The notes below the pieces were generated by a model. That model worked only from the letters and a program-made list of their open reading frames with translations, did no database searches and was not told where the DNA came from. Made by a program: the position numbers and the translations under genes. 64,000 bases of DNA from Heligmosomoides polygyrus polygyrus. Lineage: Eukaryota > Nematoda > Chromadorea > Rhabditida > Heligmosomidae. Shown in pieces: positions 32,905 to 43,789 of this stretch (position 1 is the stretch's first letter; each line of letters opens with the position of its first letter). The stretch is from positions 7,392,658 through 7,456,657 of the forward strand of contig OX377206.1 in NCBI GenBank assembly GCA_947396885.1. Reading direction: 5' to 3'.

Positions 32905-33165
32905 AGTTTTATTGACGAACAGTGTCATAGCATTTACAAGGAAAGCAAGAAAGGACTTGGAAGAGAGCAGGTGCGATGCAAGAGGGAGAGTGAGGCTCCC
33001 CTCACAGGCGGTGAGGAGCTAGCGCTGAAATCACAGGACTTCCGGAGTAACCGTTGACTGTGGCGGATCTTTTTTAGGAAGCGCAGAAACCTTCCACTGC
33101 AGGAGACCCGAACCACAAACCACTTCGTCTCATTACGCCCCCCCTATCCACTGCGCCATCATTGC
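32905..33165 (-). mobile_element. tRNA-derived SINE
   Basis: On the minus strand: A box TGGCGCAGTGGAT (33146-33158 inverted), B box GTGGTTCGGGTCTCC (33102-33116 inverted), a body, and a CAATAAAACTTAA 3' end near 32905. The head matches the SINE at 29896-29990. Confidence 0.6.
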
Positions 33166-33229
33166 TTTGTCATCGTCCCTGTTTCCAGCCTGCTTGGTCC
33201 GTCGTCACCGCGCAGGCAGAGGGCTCACC

Positions 33230-33750
33230 ACATCAACGGTCCAATTTCGTCGTTCCTAACTCTGCGCAGAGTTGTCTTCGGGTCGAGATCCCTACATTTG
33301 TTGTATGTTTCCCAGAGAGACGCGATTCTGCCCATGTACAACACTTGGGCTGTTCCGTCTTATCGTTGAGAAAGTCTCCTGTAAGACGATCCAAGAGCAT
33401 TTCTAGATGTTCTTTTGTATCCTTCGGATGAAGCAACGGCTGCCTGAATACGGTCGGGAGTTGATTCCGGAATGGACACCTTACTACACGATGAACAGTT
33501 TGTCGGCTGCGTGGAGTCGTCGATTTCGGTACTTGGGGGTGTAGATGACGTCGTAGGTCGTTCGCAGACTTGCTGCTGTTAGAAGCCAGTCGAACCAGGC
33601 GACTCTCATCGCTTCTGGATAACTTTCTCTGACGGCCAGCCAATGTCTTTCCTTGCAGAGACCCATGTTATTCAAGTAGCAGTTGATGCAGTTTTGAAGC
33701 CGTCCCAGTTGAGAGGAGCTATCTTCGAGCAAGTAGGAAGCATGGTGTAC
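33230..33750 (-). pseudogene. Tc1-like transposon relic running into the gap
   Basis: Minus-strand frame with RKLSRSDESRLVRLASNSSKS and ANDLRRHL, the first helix-turn-helix of Tc1-type transposases, then VHRVV and a shifted continuation. The upstream part (QLGRLQNCINCYLNNMGL) matches the copy at 54825-55140 almost block for block, so it is repeat DNA rather than host coding. It is cut by the assembly gap. Confidence 0.6.
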
Positions 33751-33950
33751 NNNNNNNNNNNNNNNNNNNNNNNNNNNNNNNNNNNNNNNNNNNNNNNNNN
33801 NNNNNNNNNNNNNNNNNNNNNNNNNNNNNNNNNNNNNNNNNNNNNNNNNNNNNNNNNNNNNNNNNNNNNNNNNNNNNNNNNNNNNNNNNNNNNNNNNNNN
33901 NNNNNNNNNNNNNNNNNNNNNNNNNNNNNNNNNNNNNNNNNNNNNNNNNN
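33751..33950. other. Assembly gap (200 N)
   Basis: Exactly 200 ambiguous bases. By comparison with 55100-55140, the sequence entering the gap should continue with CTGGGTACTTCATCATACG-like DNA; the far side is array DNA. Confidence 0.99.
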
Positions 33951-34523
33951 TTAACGTCAACTATTTTCAGCAGCGTTCTGTGTTTTTATTTTTCACAGTA
34001 CATTTTCATCACATGCTACTATTTAGATAGGGGACAGCGAACAGCAAGTGCCCGATTCTACAAGTCGCGCAAAGCGTGTGGCCGTATCTGCAACGGGCGC
34101 AAGGCGTGTTCGTGGTTCAACAACGGCGTCAGATCTACGGCGAAGCAACCCCCATCGAAAGTGAGCTCTTCTAGTTCTTGCTGTATGAGAAATGACATTG
34201 GAGGCATTGTAAATCCGTGAAGCGTGAGTTGGTTACACAGTCGTTTGTGAGAAATCGAGGATCATTCCTAGTCGGAGTGGGAAGGGGCGCCGCCACAACA
34301 GGGAAAGAAATTCTGCCGAAAGGATGTTGTACAGAAACGTTTGCCTCCTATAACTCTGTAAAGTACTACACCTTCAATGTTGCTGTTACTGTGAAAGGAA
34401 ACGAGAAAGGTGCCCACTTCCTGATCACTAGGATATGTAGTTCTGTAATCTGCTATTTTAAGCATGTTTAAGCCGCTTTTAGAACCTGTTCATACTTTCC
34501 CATACGACGGATGATGATGGGGG

Positions 34524-34662
34524 TTAGGCCCCGTTTATACTTCGTCGCGGCGCGACGCGATGGCCACGCAATGAAGCCAAATTGATCGATCGCGTCGCAC
34601 AATCAATATGGCCACTGTACGTGGCGTCGCGTCGCCCGCGACTATGTATAAACGGGGCCTTA
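34524..34662. mobile_element. Palindromic GC-rich MITE, 133 bp
   Basis: 34527-34659, ends GGCCCCGTTTATACTTCG and GTATAAACGGGGCC, with TTA on both sides (34524-34526, 34660-34662). Core AATTGATCGATCGCGTCGCACAATCAAT. Best-preserved copy for a family consensus. Confidence 0.88.
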
Positions 34663-35510
34663 CTCCGAGCGGTGCGTGATGCAAGGTCACTACATCGCGC
34701 ACCACTCGGGAGTCCCTGCAGGTAATATGGCTGTTTGTTAGTGTCTGTGTTGACTGACTGAATGACCTATAAGAAATAGGCGTTGCAATCACTTACACCA
34801 CACTACGTCTGCTGCCCCAGTCGCTCTTGTCGCTGCTGTCGCGAAGCATGAACAGGCGTTAGAATAGAGGTTGAGGAGGAAGGGGAGTTAGTCCCTCCTG
34901 GGGTAAAAAATACTCACAATGTAGAGCCTACGTTAGGAAATGGTATTTCACATCCGAGGTCCGACACATCACCAAGGTTACGGTAGAGTAGCGAACTTCA
35001 CTAAGAGAGAAGGAACAAAGCTAGCCGTTCTAGGAGTGACTTCCCCAGCTCCCTCAGCTCGTATCTATGCGAATGTTTGTGATCGTACTTACTACGGGCA
35101 AAAATAGGTGGATAGCTATGTAGAACTCGTATCGACTCTTCAGAAGTGAACTCGCTAATATTGTCCACGACCTCGCCTATCAAGCTTGGCTTTTTCCGGA
35201 AACGAATTCTAAACATGTAATGTGTCGACGTGATAGGCGGCTTATGAGTTCGTGATATCACTTTACTATTTTTTTTGTTGAGGCGCATGGTAGCGCACTG
35301 GGAAGTCACACCGGCTGTCGCCTGTACTAATTACCAGTTACGAGGTCATTCCATGAAGACGTCATACCCAACTCATAAAAAATCAGCAAACACAAAACGA
35401 GGATGCCTCATGAGTTCTGTCATCTAGGATCTATCCAATAAATTCAATCCTGTTAATTAGAAACAACTGGCATCAATCAGGATTCAGTCCATCTCCATCA
35501 ATAAAAACTT

Positions 35511-36887
35511 TCTTTCTTTCTTTCTTTATTACATGGACATGCCATGTGAACCAAAAAAGGAAAAAAAGAAAAAAATCAAGAAAACTAACAACTCGACAGT
35601 GCAAAAAAAAACTGTGACCTAACACAAAAACACAACAATTCAGGGATTCAAATAACTGCCCAACGATTTAATGAAACCTTTGGTATCATAAGGAACACAT
35701 GCTTTCCTGCTCATCTTTACAAAGTCGGAACCCGCACGGTGCGCAAAAAAATGGTATCGAAATCTGGTTCTGGTTTTAGGCAGCACTAATTTGCGTGAAC
35801 TACCGCGAGTAGTGGAATCCCTTCCCTCTCCAAGGGGAGATAAAGACAGATCACACTTGCCATAAAGGATTTTATGAAACAATATAAGGTCATACTTCTT
35901 CCTTCTATATTCCAGGGTCTCCAAGCCCAGAATGATATTACGATCCTTAGAAGAGGGGATTTGATCATATGAGAAACCAAGACTACGAATCATAACTTTC
36001 CTAGTAAAACTATTCTGGACTGATTCAATAATCTTTATTAGTTTTCTCTTGTTTGGGTTGAAGACAGCTGTTCCATATTCAAGCAATGGCCGGACATAGG
36101 TTTTAAAAGCACGAACTAGGATACGGGAATCCTTTGTTGTCAAGGCTCTGAAGAGATTGTAGACCAACCTAGAGGCTTTCAGAGCTATCATTTCATAATG
36201 CTTGTCAAACGTAAGATTTTGGTTTACTAAGAAGCCCAGATCTTGAACGCTATCAACTTTATCGATCAAAGACCCATCAAGAACGTAACTGCATTCTAGT
36301 CTTGACGGTCCAATGCGCAAGAACTTGGTTTTAGAACTGGGCAGTGGGAGATCCCAGTCATTGGCCCATTGCAGTGCGACATCGGCAGCCTCTTGAAGTT
36401 TATCATGCGACTGCATATCAATCACACTGTGGTATAGTTTTACATCATCCGCATATGCGCAACAGCCAACGCCTGTAGAAGTTAGGAGGCCGGGAAGCTC
36501 ATACGTATAGATGTTGAAAAGAACCGGAGAGAGGACACCACCTTGTGGTACGCCGCTGACAACACATCGAGGTGTAGAAAGGGAAGCGTTCACACGCACC
36601 TGGAAGCTCCTGTCAGACAAAAAGGACGAGAGCCAAGAGATGATCCTTGGATGTATGCGGACCAAAACCAGTTTGCGAAGTAGTTTTGCATGAGATACCT
36701 TGTCAAAAGCTTTCGAAAAGTCAAGATAGATAACATCCACAGAATTGCCCTTATCCAACTCCAACGTCCAGTCATTTAGCGACTGGAGCATTGCTGTTAC
36801 CGTAGATTTCCCCTTTTGGAACCCGTGTTGGTGGGGCGAGATAATCGAATATTCCATTAAATTATCCACAAGTTTGAAATGATCCAC
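35511..36887 (-). mobile_element. CR1-like LINE in the array, AAACTT duplication
   Basis: Flanked by AAACTT (35505-35510, 36888-36893). On the minus strand it ends in a GAAA-repeat tail (35511-35530). The pre-insertion sequence is visible in other units (ATCAATAAACACTTGAAATC near 43785; similar near 45980). Its upstream edge lies exactly where the reverse transcriptase frame begins, so it is 5'-truncated. It landed next to an older LINE fragment (36894-37200). Confidence 0.85.
35640..36887 (-). CDS. Non-LTR reverse transcriptase domain, 415 residues, open frame
   Basis: Minus-strand frame from 36887 to the stop at 35640. Motifs with approximate residues: HQHGFQKGKSTV (19-30), YLDFSKAFDKVSH (54-66), GVPQGGVLSPVLF (112-124) and the catalytic CAYADDVKLY (143-152). 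These are followed by VQDLGFLVNQNLTFD and a C-terminal RPLLEYGTAVFNP, SVQNSFTRKVMIRSLG region. It would be the polymerase of a CR1-like LINE. All catalytic residues look intact and there are no internal stops, but the endonuclease half and natural start are missing (the first codon is GTG created at the truncation point), so translation is doubtful. Confidence 0.85.
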   Translation of the reverse strand: MDHFKLVDNLMEYSIISPHQHGFQKGKSTVTAMLQSLNDWTLELDKGNSVDVIYLDFSKAFDKVSHAKLLRKLVLVRIHPRIISWLSSFLSDRSFQVRVNASLSTPRCVVSGVPQGGVLSPVLFNIYTYELPGLLTSTGVGCCAYADDVKLYHSVIDMQSHDKLQEAADVALQWANDWDLPLPSSKTKFLRIGPSRLECSYVLDGSLIDKVDSVQDLGFLVNQNLTFDKHYEMIALKASRLVYNLFRALTTKDSRILVRAFKTYVRPLLEYGTAVFNPNKRKLIKIIESVQNSFTRKVMIRSLGFSYDQIPSSKDRNIILGLETLEYRRKKYDLILFHKILYGKCDLSLSPLGEGRDSTTRGSSRKLVLPKTRTRFRYHFFAHRAGSDFVKMSRKACVPYDTKGFIKSLGSYLNP

Positions 36888-36893
36888 AAACTT

Positions 36894-37200
36894 GAAATCA
36901 AACGGTGCACAAACGTTTTTTTACGTGGGTTGATAGGCTCCAACCAAGCCCGAATTGGCAAAAACTGGTGCCGAAACCTATACAGTTCCTGCTTTTGGTA
37001 ACAAAAGGTTGCGGAGACTTCCATGGGCGAAAAGAGCTCCTTCTCTCTGCGTAATGATGCAGTGTGAGATTGCGTTGACCGTACACAGTTTAGTGCAGCA
37101 TTAAAAGGTCGAATTTATTTCTTCGACACTCTAGAGTTTCCAACCCTACATAACTCAGCATTCCAATTGGCGGCAGAGGCGGTGTGATCCTGGAGAAAAC
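36894..37200 (-). pseudogene. Older LINE fragment (array block A)
   Basis: Minus strand reads YGQRNLTLHHYAERRSSF and TKSRNCIGFGTSFCQFGLGW, a diverged CR1-type C-terminus. It recurs at 43790-44100 and 45985-46300 as part of the array unit, so it was there before the array expanded. Confidence 0.6.
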
Positions 37201-38524
37201 TTGTAGAACGCACCCAATTCTATAGTTTTGCACTGCACTTTTACGGTGGTGCTGCTATTCGTGGGCAGATGAAGGGGAACGACCAAACGGGGGGCGGCAG
37301 CGATACTCATTTTGACGCGTCGGTCGCGCGCGCGTACGTCGACCGGGCGGGGTCCTCGCTGCTCCGCCGCCTGCTTATAGGATGAGTTTTACTCTGTGAC
37401 GTTCGGAGGTTGGGCCAGCTGAACCGATAGTACGTGTGCAGACGCATGCATGGTCAAAACGTGGGTAGATAACGGCAGAACGACTAAATAGAGTGTCATA
37501 GTGTGACACCATAATAGTGTTCATTGATCGAGTTTCATTAAGACACGTGATATAAGTGGAGCAGGGGAACCTGATGAAAGTTGAACGAAGAAGAAGATCC
37601 AAAGGCGAAATCTAGTAATAGGAAAATGATAAGAGATCCCAGAGGGACAAAACTCTGTTTTAAGTTCAAAGTTGTGCGTTAAAAATTGGAAAATGTTTAA
37701 ATATTAGATTAGATTACTCATTTGAAGAGTAGATACAGTACGTTTTGAGTGTTTCCTGCTGCGGATACACATACACTTGTAGCAGGCATATTGTGTATTC
37801 AGAAGTCGAGTGCATAAAAAATTAGCGAGCCTTTGAACATTGAACTCAATCTTTTTTGTGAAAGCTTCAAAACTTTTGTTAATTCATGACAACTTATTGG
37901 CACCTCTTTTCTTCTCACTGGTTCAAAGTTTTAAGGTTCATACAAAACTGTTAATCAATAGCTCTAAGCCTGAAAACTGTTTAATGATTTAGCGATTCCT
38001 AGTGGTAAACTGGTAGGATTAAACTTACAGGTCTAAATAGTAAACTAAATACAATCTGGTAAGGATTTTGAAATTTTGGAAACACGAAAAGTTCATGAAA
38101 GTTCATTCCCATAGTATGCAAATAAAATGAATCTGATGATGGTAAAAGCACTCGAATATTTGTAGACAATGTAGTGGAAAGCCTATGAAAACTTTTCGCA
38201 GAAAAATTGGACTCTCTAGGGACAACCGAGACTCCTCTTTTCCCTCTAAAACGATTTTTTACCCACTTAGGCCTTAAATGTATTTTTGGAATCATGCCAC
38301 TCCTGAGCACTCAGGAAGCTCTTATTTCTTAGGCATAAGAAAGTATACCCCGTACCAGCATAACCGTTGCTGCTTTCTGTTGCTTCTGTTTCCCATTCTG
38401 TTGCCTTTCTTGTATTGCATAGGCAAAACGGTTCAGCGGTAGTTCGGGACGCCTTTGCGCTGTAGCATGCTGGGCAACTCGTACGCATCCCCGTAATAAC
38501 AAGAAGTACCCCTTGCTGATTGCT
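37201..38524. other. AT-rich DNA, no gene recognised
   Basis: A GC-rich knot (TCGGTCGCGCGCGCGTACGTCG) lies at 37319-37341. The remainder is AT-rich with no coding signal. It breaks the array between blocks A and B. Confidence 0.35.
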
Positions 38525-38820
38525 GGGGCGCGTGTAGCGCAGCCGGAGGAGGCGCCGGCTGTCGCGTGCACCCGATACCAGGTCTCTGGTTCGGATTTCC
38601 CGCCCAGGCCAACCAAGCCTTCCATCCCTCCGGGGTCGGTGAATTGGTACCAGACTTGTCCGGGAAGGATAGAGCGCTGATTGTTCACCGGCTGGCCACC
38701 GCAAGTCATTGTATGGCCAAATACGCATTCAAGTCGCCTCCACGACATCCCGTAGAAGTAGAATGCGTGGCGCATCCCAAAAGGGATTGAATAACGCCGT
38801 CCTTTATCCTTTTTGTCCTT
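38525..38820 (+). mobile_element. tRNA-derived SINE, fullest copy
   Basis: Head GGGGCGCGTGTAGCGCAGCCGG (A box TAGCGCAGCCGG) and TCTGGTTCGGATTTCC (B box near 38588), then a body (GGCCAACCAAGCC, TTGGTACCAGACTTGTC, GGCTGGCCACCGCAAG, GTAGAATGCGTGGCGC) and a TCCTTTxTxTCCTT tail. Body copies occur at 8688-9190 and 46320-46540. The head is shared with array block F. Confidence 0.75.
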
Positions 38821-39761
38821 TACCCCTTGCTGCACCGCCGCACCGCGACCGCACGCGTGGCTGCGAGTGAGTATCGTTGCTCGCAGCCACGACCAAACGA
38901 GGAAGCTCACCGTGGAGGAGTCGGAAGCCTTAATTGATAACTCGTAGTACATAGGTGGGAAAAGTTCAAACACGATAATCATGCGTTCGGTTTGTTTCAT
39001 TGCTAGGGAAAGTATGTGATTGACAGCGGAAGCTATAGTGCGACCGCTTTCTCATAGGCAGTGGTAGGCGTGAATTTTTTAGCAGAAATTTTCCGTTAAG
39101 TTCTCGTTGAATCGCCAAATTATGTTAAAAAGTACGGGTTTCTGCTTGCAATTCCTTGAAACACAAAGTCAATGGAAGCGTTTTATATTGCTCCATACGC
39201 TCACCGCTCTACGGGCTTCCAAACTTCTGGTTGAGTGCTTCGCCGCCGAAACCCCGAAAATAGAGCACGTCGAACACGACGGTTTTTAGAATTTTCACCC
39301 CCCCCCCCCTCCCCACCCCACCGGCTCTATCCATGAGAGAAGAAATTACTTGCATCGCTAATTGTATCAAATAGGGTGACGTCCTCAAAGCGAGTTACTC
39401 GAGGCTTGTCCACACCATCGCATTTGTGCGATTTCTACTACGAAGTGTCTGATCTGCAAAAAAAATTGATAAAATCGATAGACGTTGTTTGGTCAGTAAG
39501 GGGTCGGTTCTAACGTCAACTATTTTGAGCAGCGTTTACTGTCTTTATTTTTCACAGAACATTCTCGTCGCATGTCGCTACGTAGACAGGAAATACCAAA
39601 TTTGTCTATGAATCCTCGATACAACGCAAATTCCAAAAGAAACTGTCAGACGTTTCGTTAAGTGTTCAAGCCGAATTTTACCATTGATTTATTGAAATCG
39701 CTAAATCGCTAACGGTTGTATGGGCACCTCTGCTCACGATCTCACTTTACGATTCTTTCAG

Positions 39762-39797
39762 GAACTCGAGAAGGACAACGTTCGCGCTGCACCCAAG
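39762..39797 (+). CDS. Candidate 36-base exon of the split gene (exon D)
   Basis: Acceptor GATTCTTTCAG and donor AAG/GTGCGT bound 12 codons, ELEKDNVRAAPK, in phase 0, open between exons C and E. Caution: the exon and its flanks lie in the long array unit and recur at 59341-59376, where the first codon is TAA. It may therefore be an original exon that was duplicated, or repeat DNA that mimics an exon. Skipping it also leaves the frame open. Confidence 0.4.
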
Positions 39798-40781
39798 GTG
39801 CGTTGTTATTTTCATTTTTAGAAAAATCTGTAAAAAAAAATCTGCGTCGGCTTGTTTTTTGTCAGCAAATGAGGTAGAGATTTCCGTTTTCATAGGATTT
39901 CATGTAAATACGACGTTCTCGATAGGATACCACGTTTTCAAATCATTACCGTAATCAATCGTTGTGGGACCACCCTGTGTTCAGATCAGTCTGGCACTAT
40001 GCTAGCTCCACGACAACTAATAATGAAACTGTCGAATCACGTAATGAGGAGGCTTCGTAGTGTTTGATTTTGGATGGCATATTTCAAAAAGAAGTGCAAC
40101 TTCATGGTTCTACACGCTCTGTCACCAAACTTGCTGCACGAACACGTCGTGATGCCCCCCCCCCCCCAGCTAGTGTTCTTAGGTATACTTAATCCGTCAC
40201 ACAAGCTAGCTCCCAGAGCCATCAAATAGCACTTCTTCCCGAAATGTTCCATCCAAAGCCGCCTTGCGAAACTTCACCTTCCGTAGTTCCGGAGCTCCAT
40301 TATTGATTACCGTGGGGCTGGCATGGTGCCAGTAGTGATCCGGAAAGTAATGGTCCTCCAACGATTGTATGCATTTTCGGTGACGGTTTAAAAACATAGT
40401 GCACTAGTAAGAATGTCTTTTCAGTAATGTTCTCTTTTAGGAAGCGATTTCCCTGTGTTATCCTGATACCAATCGTTTATAGGGTATGCTCGCGCGCATG
40501 TGTTCAGTGCTTAATCGTCCTTTAGTTATTTATTAGTTATTTGGTTAAGTTCTGTTAGTTGTTGTTCAGTTATTTGTTTGTTATTTTATTTTGTTTCTTT
40601 TGTTGTCTACGTTTATGTGTGCCGCTTTGTGATATTCCATGGGCAGCTCATGATAAAGAGGAATTAGATTTTTTTTATGAAGAACAGGGATTACGGACGT
40701 TACCTTTTGTTGAAGTTGATCATAGAAAATATCGGTCGGCACTGCTGTACCACCGCAACTCAAGAGGTCAAAAAATTCGCC

Positions 40782-40906
40782 TAAGGCCTATGTTATACTT
40801 CGGCGACGCTGTTGTCGGCGACGTCGGCGACAGTGTTACGCGGACTGCTGCGCAGTGCGTAGCAGCCCGCGCAACACAGCGTCGCCGAAGTATAACATAG
40901 GCCTAA
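40782..40906. mobile_element. GC-rich palindromic MITE, 119 bp, TAA duplication
   Basis: 40785-40903, ends GGCCTATGTTATACTTCGGC and the exact inverse, TAA on both sides. Core GTCGGCGACxxxGTCGGCGAC. Sits inside the long array unit; the corresponding place at 60230 lacks it, giving an empty site. Confidence 0.82.
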
Positions 40907-40937
40907 TGGAGTTATCTGGAGCCTGATCAGGAATCTG

Positions 40938-41125
40938 ACTTAAGGCGCTGGCACACTCGGCAGCAACGGCAGTGGCAGCGGCGGCGGCAAATGTTTAAGT
41001 ATAGGGGCATCGATTTGGCGGCAATTGACGCCCATACGCTCAAGCATGCCAGGATTGTGCTTCTTTTGCTAGGGTTTTCACATGGATTTGAATGTTCAGA
41101 TTGCCGCCGCCGCTGCTGCCGAATG
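40938..41125. repeat. GC-rich fold-back in the array unit
   Basis: GGCGCTGGCACACTCGGCAGCAACGG with a diverged inverse (GCCGCCGCCGCTGCTGCCGAATGTGC). The copy at 60285-60432 keeps a clean palindrome around GGCATCGATTTGGCGG. A decayed palindromic MITE. Confidence 0.6.
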
Positions 41126-41193
41126 TGCAAGGACCCATACGTGTTTAACATCACGATGGAGTACGAGAGCTCGCCGCTGTTGGTGCGGGTGAG

Positions 41194-42065
41194 TAAAGGC
41201 CCCCACACACTTCTGCGGCAACGCCGCTTGGCGCTATGGTTAAGGCCCCCGCAGACTTCTGCGGCGTTGCCGCTGCCCTATGCTTAACCATAGGGCAGGG
41301 ACGCAGAGCTCGCCGCCAGCGGCACCGGCGGCGTCTCTGGCGGAAATGACTTGCTCTGGCACTCGCTAAACCCGGGCCGAACAACCACTTGCTATTGGGG
41401 TGGAAACCTGTTGCAGTGGGAGTGGCGGGCTGCGCCGATTGGCCAGGTGAGGGGGCCCGGTGCGATTATCTGCACTTCGTTGACACTCCTGTGGGTGGGT
41501 TTAAGGGTCGGCTCCTGTTGCTAGAGTGTTGCAGGATAGTCGCCTTCGCACCCCCGATTCTTGTGAAGCCATATATCCACGTATATCCAGCTCGTACCTA
41601 CATATATATGTGCATACGTATATAAGTAGGTATATACTACGTATTTACATATAAATACATATGTATATATATGTATATATATGTATATACGTAGCAACAG
41701 GTTTTCACCCCAATAGCAACTGGTTGTGCGGCCCGTGGTGACCCAGTGTCCGAGTGAATCATTCCACCCGGCGGCTCCGCTCCAGCGTCTGTCTGTCTGC
41801 GCTCTGCGCTCTGCCCTTTCGCGGCGGGATCCAGAGCGGAGACGGTCGATGCGGGCGCACGATCGTCATCGGGGCGCGTTATTGTTAAGCACCAGTCGGT
41901 CCCGACTAGAAACAGTACAGTACCTCGCCGTCACCGCTCCCACTGATGATGAGTCAAGCCGCTCAGCGATTTCGCCGTCCGCCGCCCGCCGCTCGCCGCA
42001 GAAGTGTGCGGGGGCCTTTAGGGATAGGGCAGCGGCGTTGCCGCAGAAGTGTGTGGGAGCCTTTA
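41194..42065. mobile_element. MITE inside a MITE, with a third TIR element
   Basis: Outer ends AGGCCCCCACACAC (41197) and GTGTGGGAGCCT (to 42062); inner ends AGGCCCCCGCAGAC (41243) and GCGGGGGCCT (to 42017) with TTA on both sides (41240-41242, 42018-42020). The inner copy sits about 45 bp from each end of the outer one. A third element (41373-41735) occupies the inner copy. Outer flanks are TAA and TTA, so its duplication is imperfect. Confidence 0.75.
41373..41735. mobile_element. TIR element with a TA-rich core
   Basis: Inverted ends CGGGCCGAACAACCACTTGC (41373) and the inverse ending GGTTGTGCGGCCCG (41735), about 40 bp with few mismatches. The centre (41570-41690) is a TATATGTATA microsatellite. 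No coding capacity. Confidence 0.7.
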
Positions 42066-42318
42066 TAATTGTGCTCGAATGATCTTTTCGAATAGGCATT
42101 CGAATGATTTTCATATGAATTTGAATGTTCGATTTTATATATTCAAGAAATCGCATTTTCGAATTCGATTATTCTAGAAATCGTGCTTTTCGAACGTATT
42201 CGAATCTCGAATGTTCATAAAAACTGCAGTTTTCGAATATATTCGAATTCGATTATTCGAGATTTGTGGTATTCGAAACCATTCCAAAATTCGAAGAAAT
42301 TTCACGAGCACAAGTATA
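42064..42318. mobile_element. Short TTCGAA-family element
   Basis: Ends TATAATTGTGCTCG and CGAGCACAAGTATA are inverted copies; the interior is TTCGAA-rich. It starts at the edge of the outer MITE and lacks a clean duplication. The equivalent in the other long array unit is 60493-60720. Confidence 0.7.
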
Positions 42319-42339
42319 GTAAAACCTAGTTTTTAGATT

Positions 42340-42442
42340 CGATGCTGCGCTGCGCGGCACCATAGTGGGAATAGATATCAATCGTGCAGGCCGAAAAATC
42401 GATATCTATGGCAATCGTGGTGCCGCGTGATCATGATCGCGG
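42340..42442. repeat. Palindromic MITE core
   Basis: GCGGCACCATAGTGGGAATAGATATC faces GATATCTATGGCAATCGTGGTGCCGC around CGTGCAGGCCGAAAAATCG. Same core as the 54469-54603 MITE, but the TIR ends are lost. Confidence 0.6.
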
Positions 42443-42499
42443 TCATGATCACTGTTTTGTCAGAACTCATTCTGAGACGTTTTTTTGCATGCAGCCTTC

Positions 42500-42725
42500 C
42501 GTGATCAAATTTAATACTCTTGGGCGAAGTTTAGACGAGATCGGCGATCGTGACCCTGATTGGTTTCTCACGCTCAGCTACCGTAGCCTAATGTACTGGG
42601 CCGAAGTCTCAAAAGCGGATATCAGGCTCATCGTCAGCACCACAAGTTGCCCCCTTGGGCAAAGTTTGAACGAGATTTTTTCTTTTGTCTCTTCTCGACC
42701 TTTGGACTCGTGGAAGTAGTTACAG
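42500..42725. repeat. Remnant of fold-back family arms
   Basis: Contains TTGGGCGAAGTTTAGACGAGATCGG and GTCAGCACCACAAGTTGCC, diverged from the 4230-5070 units. The same remnant occurs at 60975-61180 in the other long array unit. Confidence 0.5.
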
Positions 42726-43789
42726 CCGAAATATCAATGCATGTCTCCAAATATTCTGCTATGCGTAGATTTCTAGTTGGTGCGTTCGTAGCTTTAGCTG
42801 GCTAGTTTAGTTTTTGTACATAATTTTGAAGTTACGTGACGTTACGTCAAGTTACTAAGATTTTGTTCAGAGAAAGGCAAAGCAAGTACCCGATTCTACA
42901 ACGGGCCCAAAGCGTATGACCGGTTCTACGGGCGCAAGGTGTGTTCCTGATTCAACTACGGGCGTCAGAAATTCGACGGAGCATCGCCTATCGAAAGTGA
43001 GCCATTTTACTTCTAACTGCATGAGAAATGACGATGGAGGCATTGTAAATCCGTGACGGGTGAGTTGGTTACGCCGTAATTTGTGAGAAATCGGGGATCA
43101 TTCCTATTCGGAATAGGGAGGGGCGCCGCCACAACAGCGTAGCAAATTCTGCCATTCTGAATTCGGCCGGCACGATGGCTTCCCGCGCGCATCGCGGGTG
43201 CTGCATACTTTTTCGCGCCGCGCGCGGTGTTTAGCGTTGTGGGGGGGGGGCGGCACAATACCAAGGTTACGCTGGAATAGCGAACTTCGCTAAGAAAGAG
43301 TAACAAAACTAGTCGTTCTAGGAGTGACCTTTCCAGTTCCCTCAACCTGTGTAGTGCGTATGCGAGTGTACATACTACGGACAGAAATAGATGAATAGTT
43401 ATGCAGAACACGTGGCTACTCTTCAGAAGTCAGCTCGTTAATATCGTTCATGAGTCACCTGTCAAGCTTCGCTTTTTCCGTAAAACGAATTCTAAACATG
43501 TAACGTGACGACATCATCGACTGCTTTTGAGTTGGTAAAACATTGTACTATTTTGTTTTAATGGGGCGCGTGGTAGCGTAATTAGTAATTAGCGCAGCGC
43601 TGTCGCCTGCACTAATTACTAATTACGAACTTCTTCCATGGAGACGTCATACCCAACTCATATTAGGTCAGCTAACACAAAACGAGGATGCCTCATGAGT
43701 TCTGTCATCAGGGGTCTATTCAATAAATTAAATCCTGATAATTAAAAACAACTGGGATCATTTAGGATTCAGTCCAACATCATCAATAA

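Noticed and set aside
38329..39000. Minus-strand open frame of 223 codons
   Set aside because: It runs antisense through a SINE and array block B, has no known domain, and other copies of the same repeats do not keep it open.
40559..40900. Frame of 113 codons
   Set aside because: Its second half is a palindromic MITE that is absent from the other array copy; no domain is seen.
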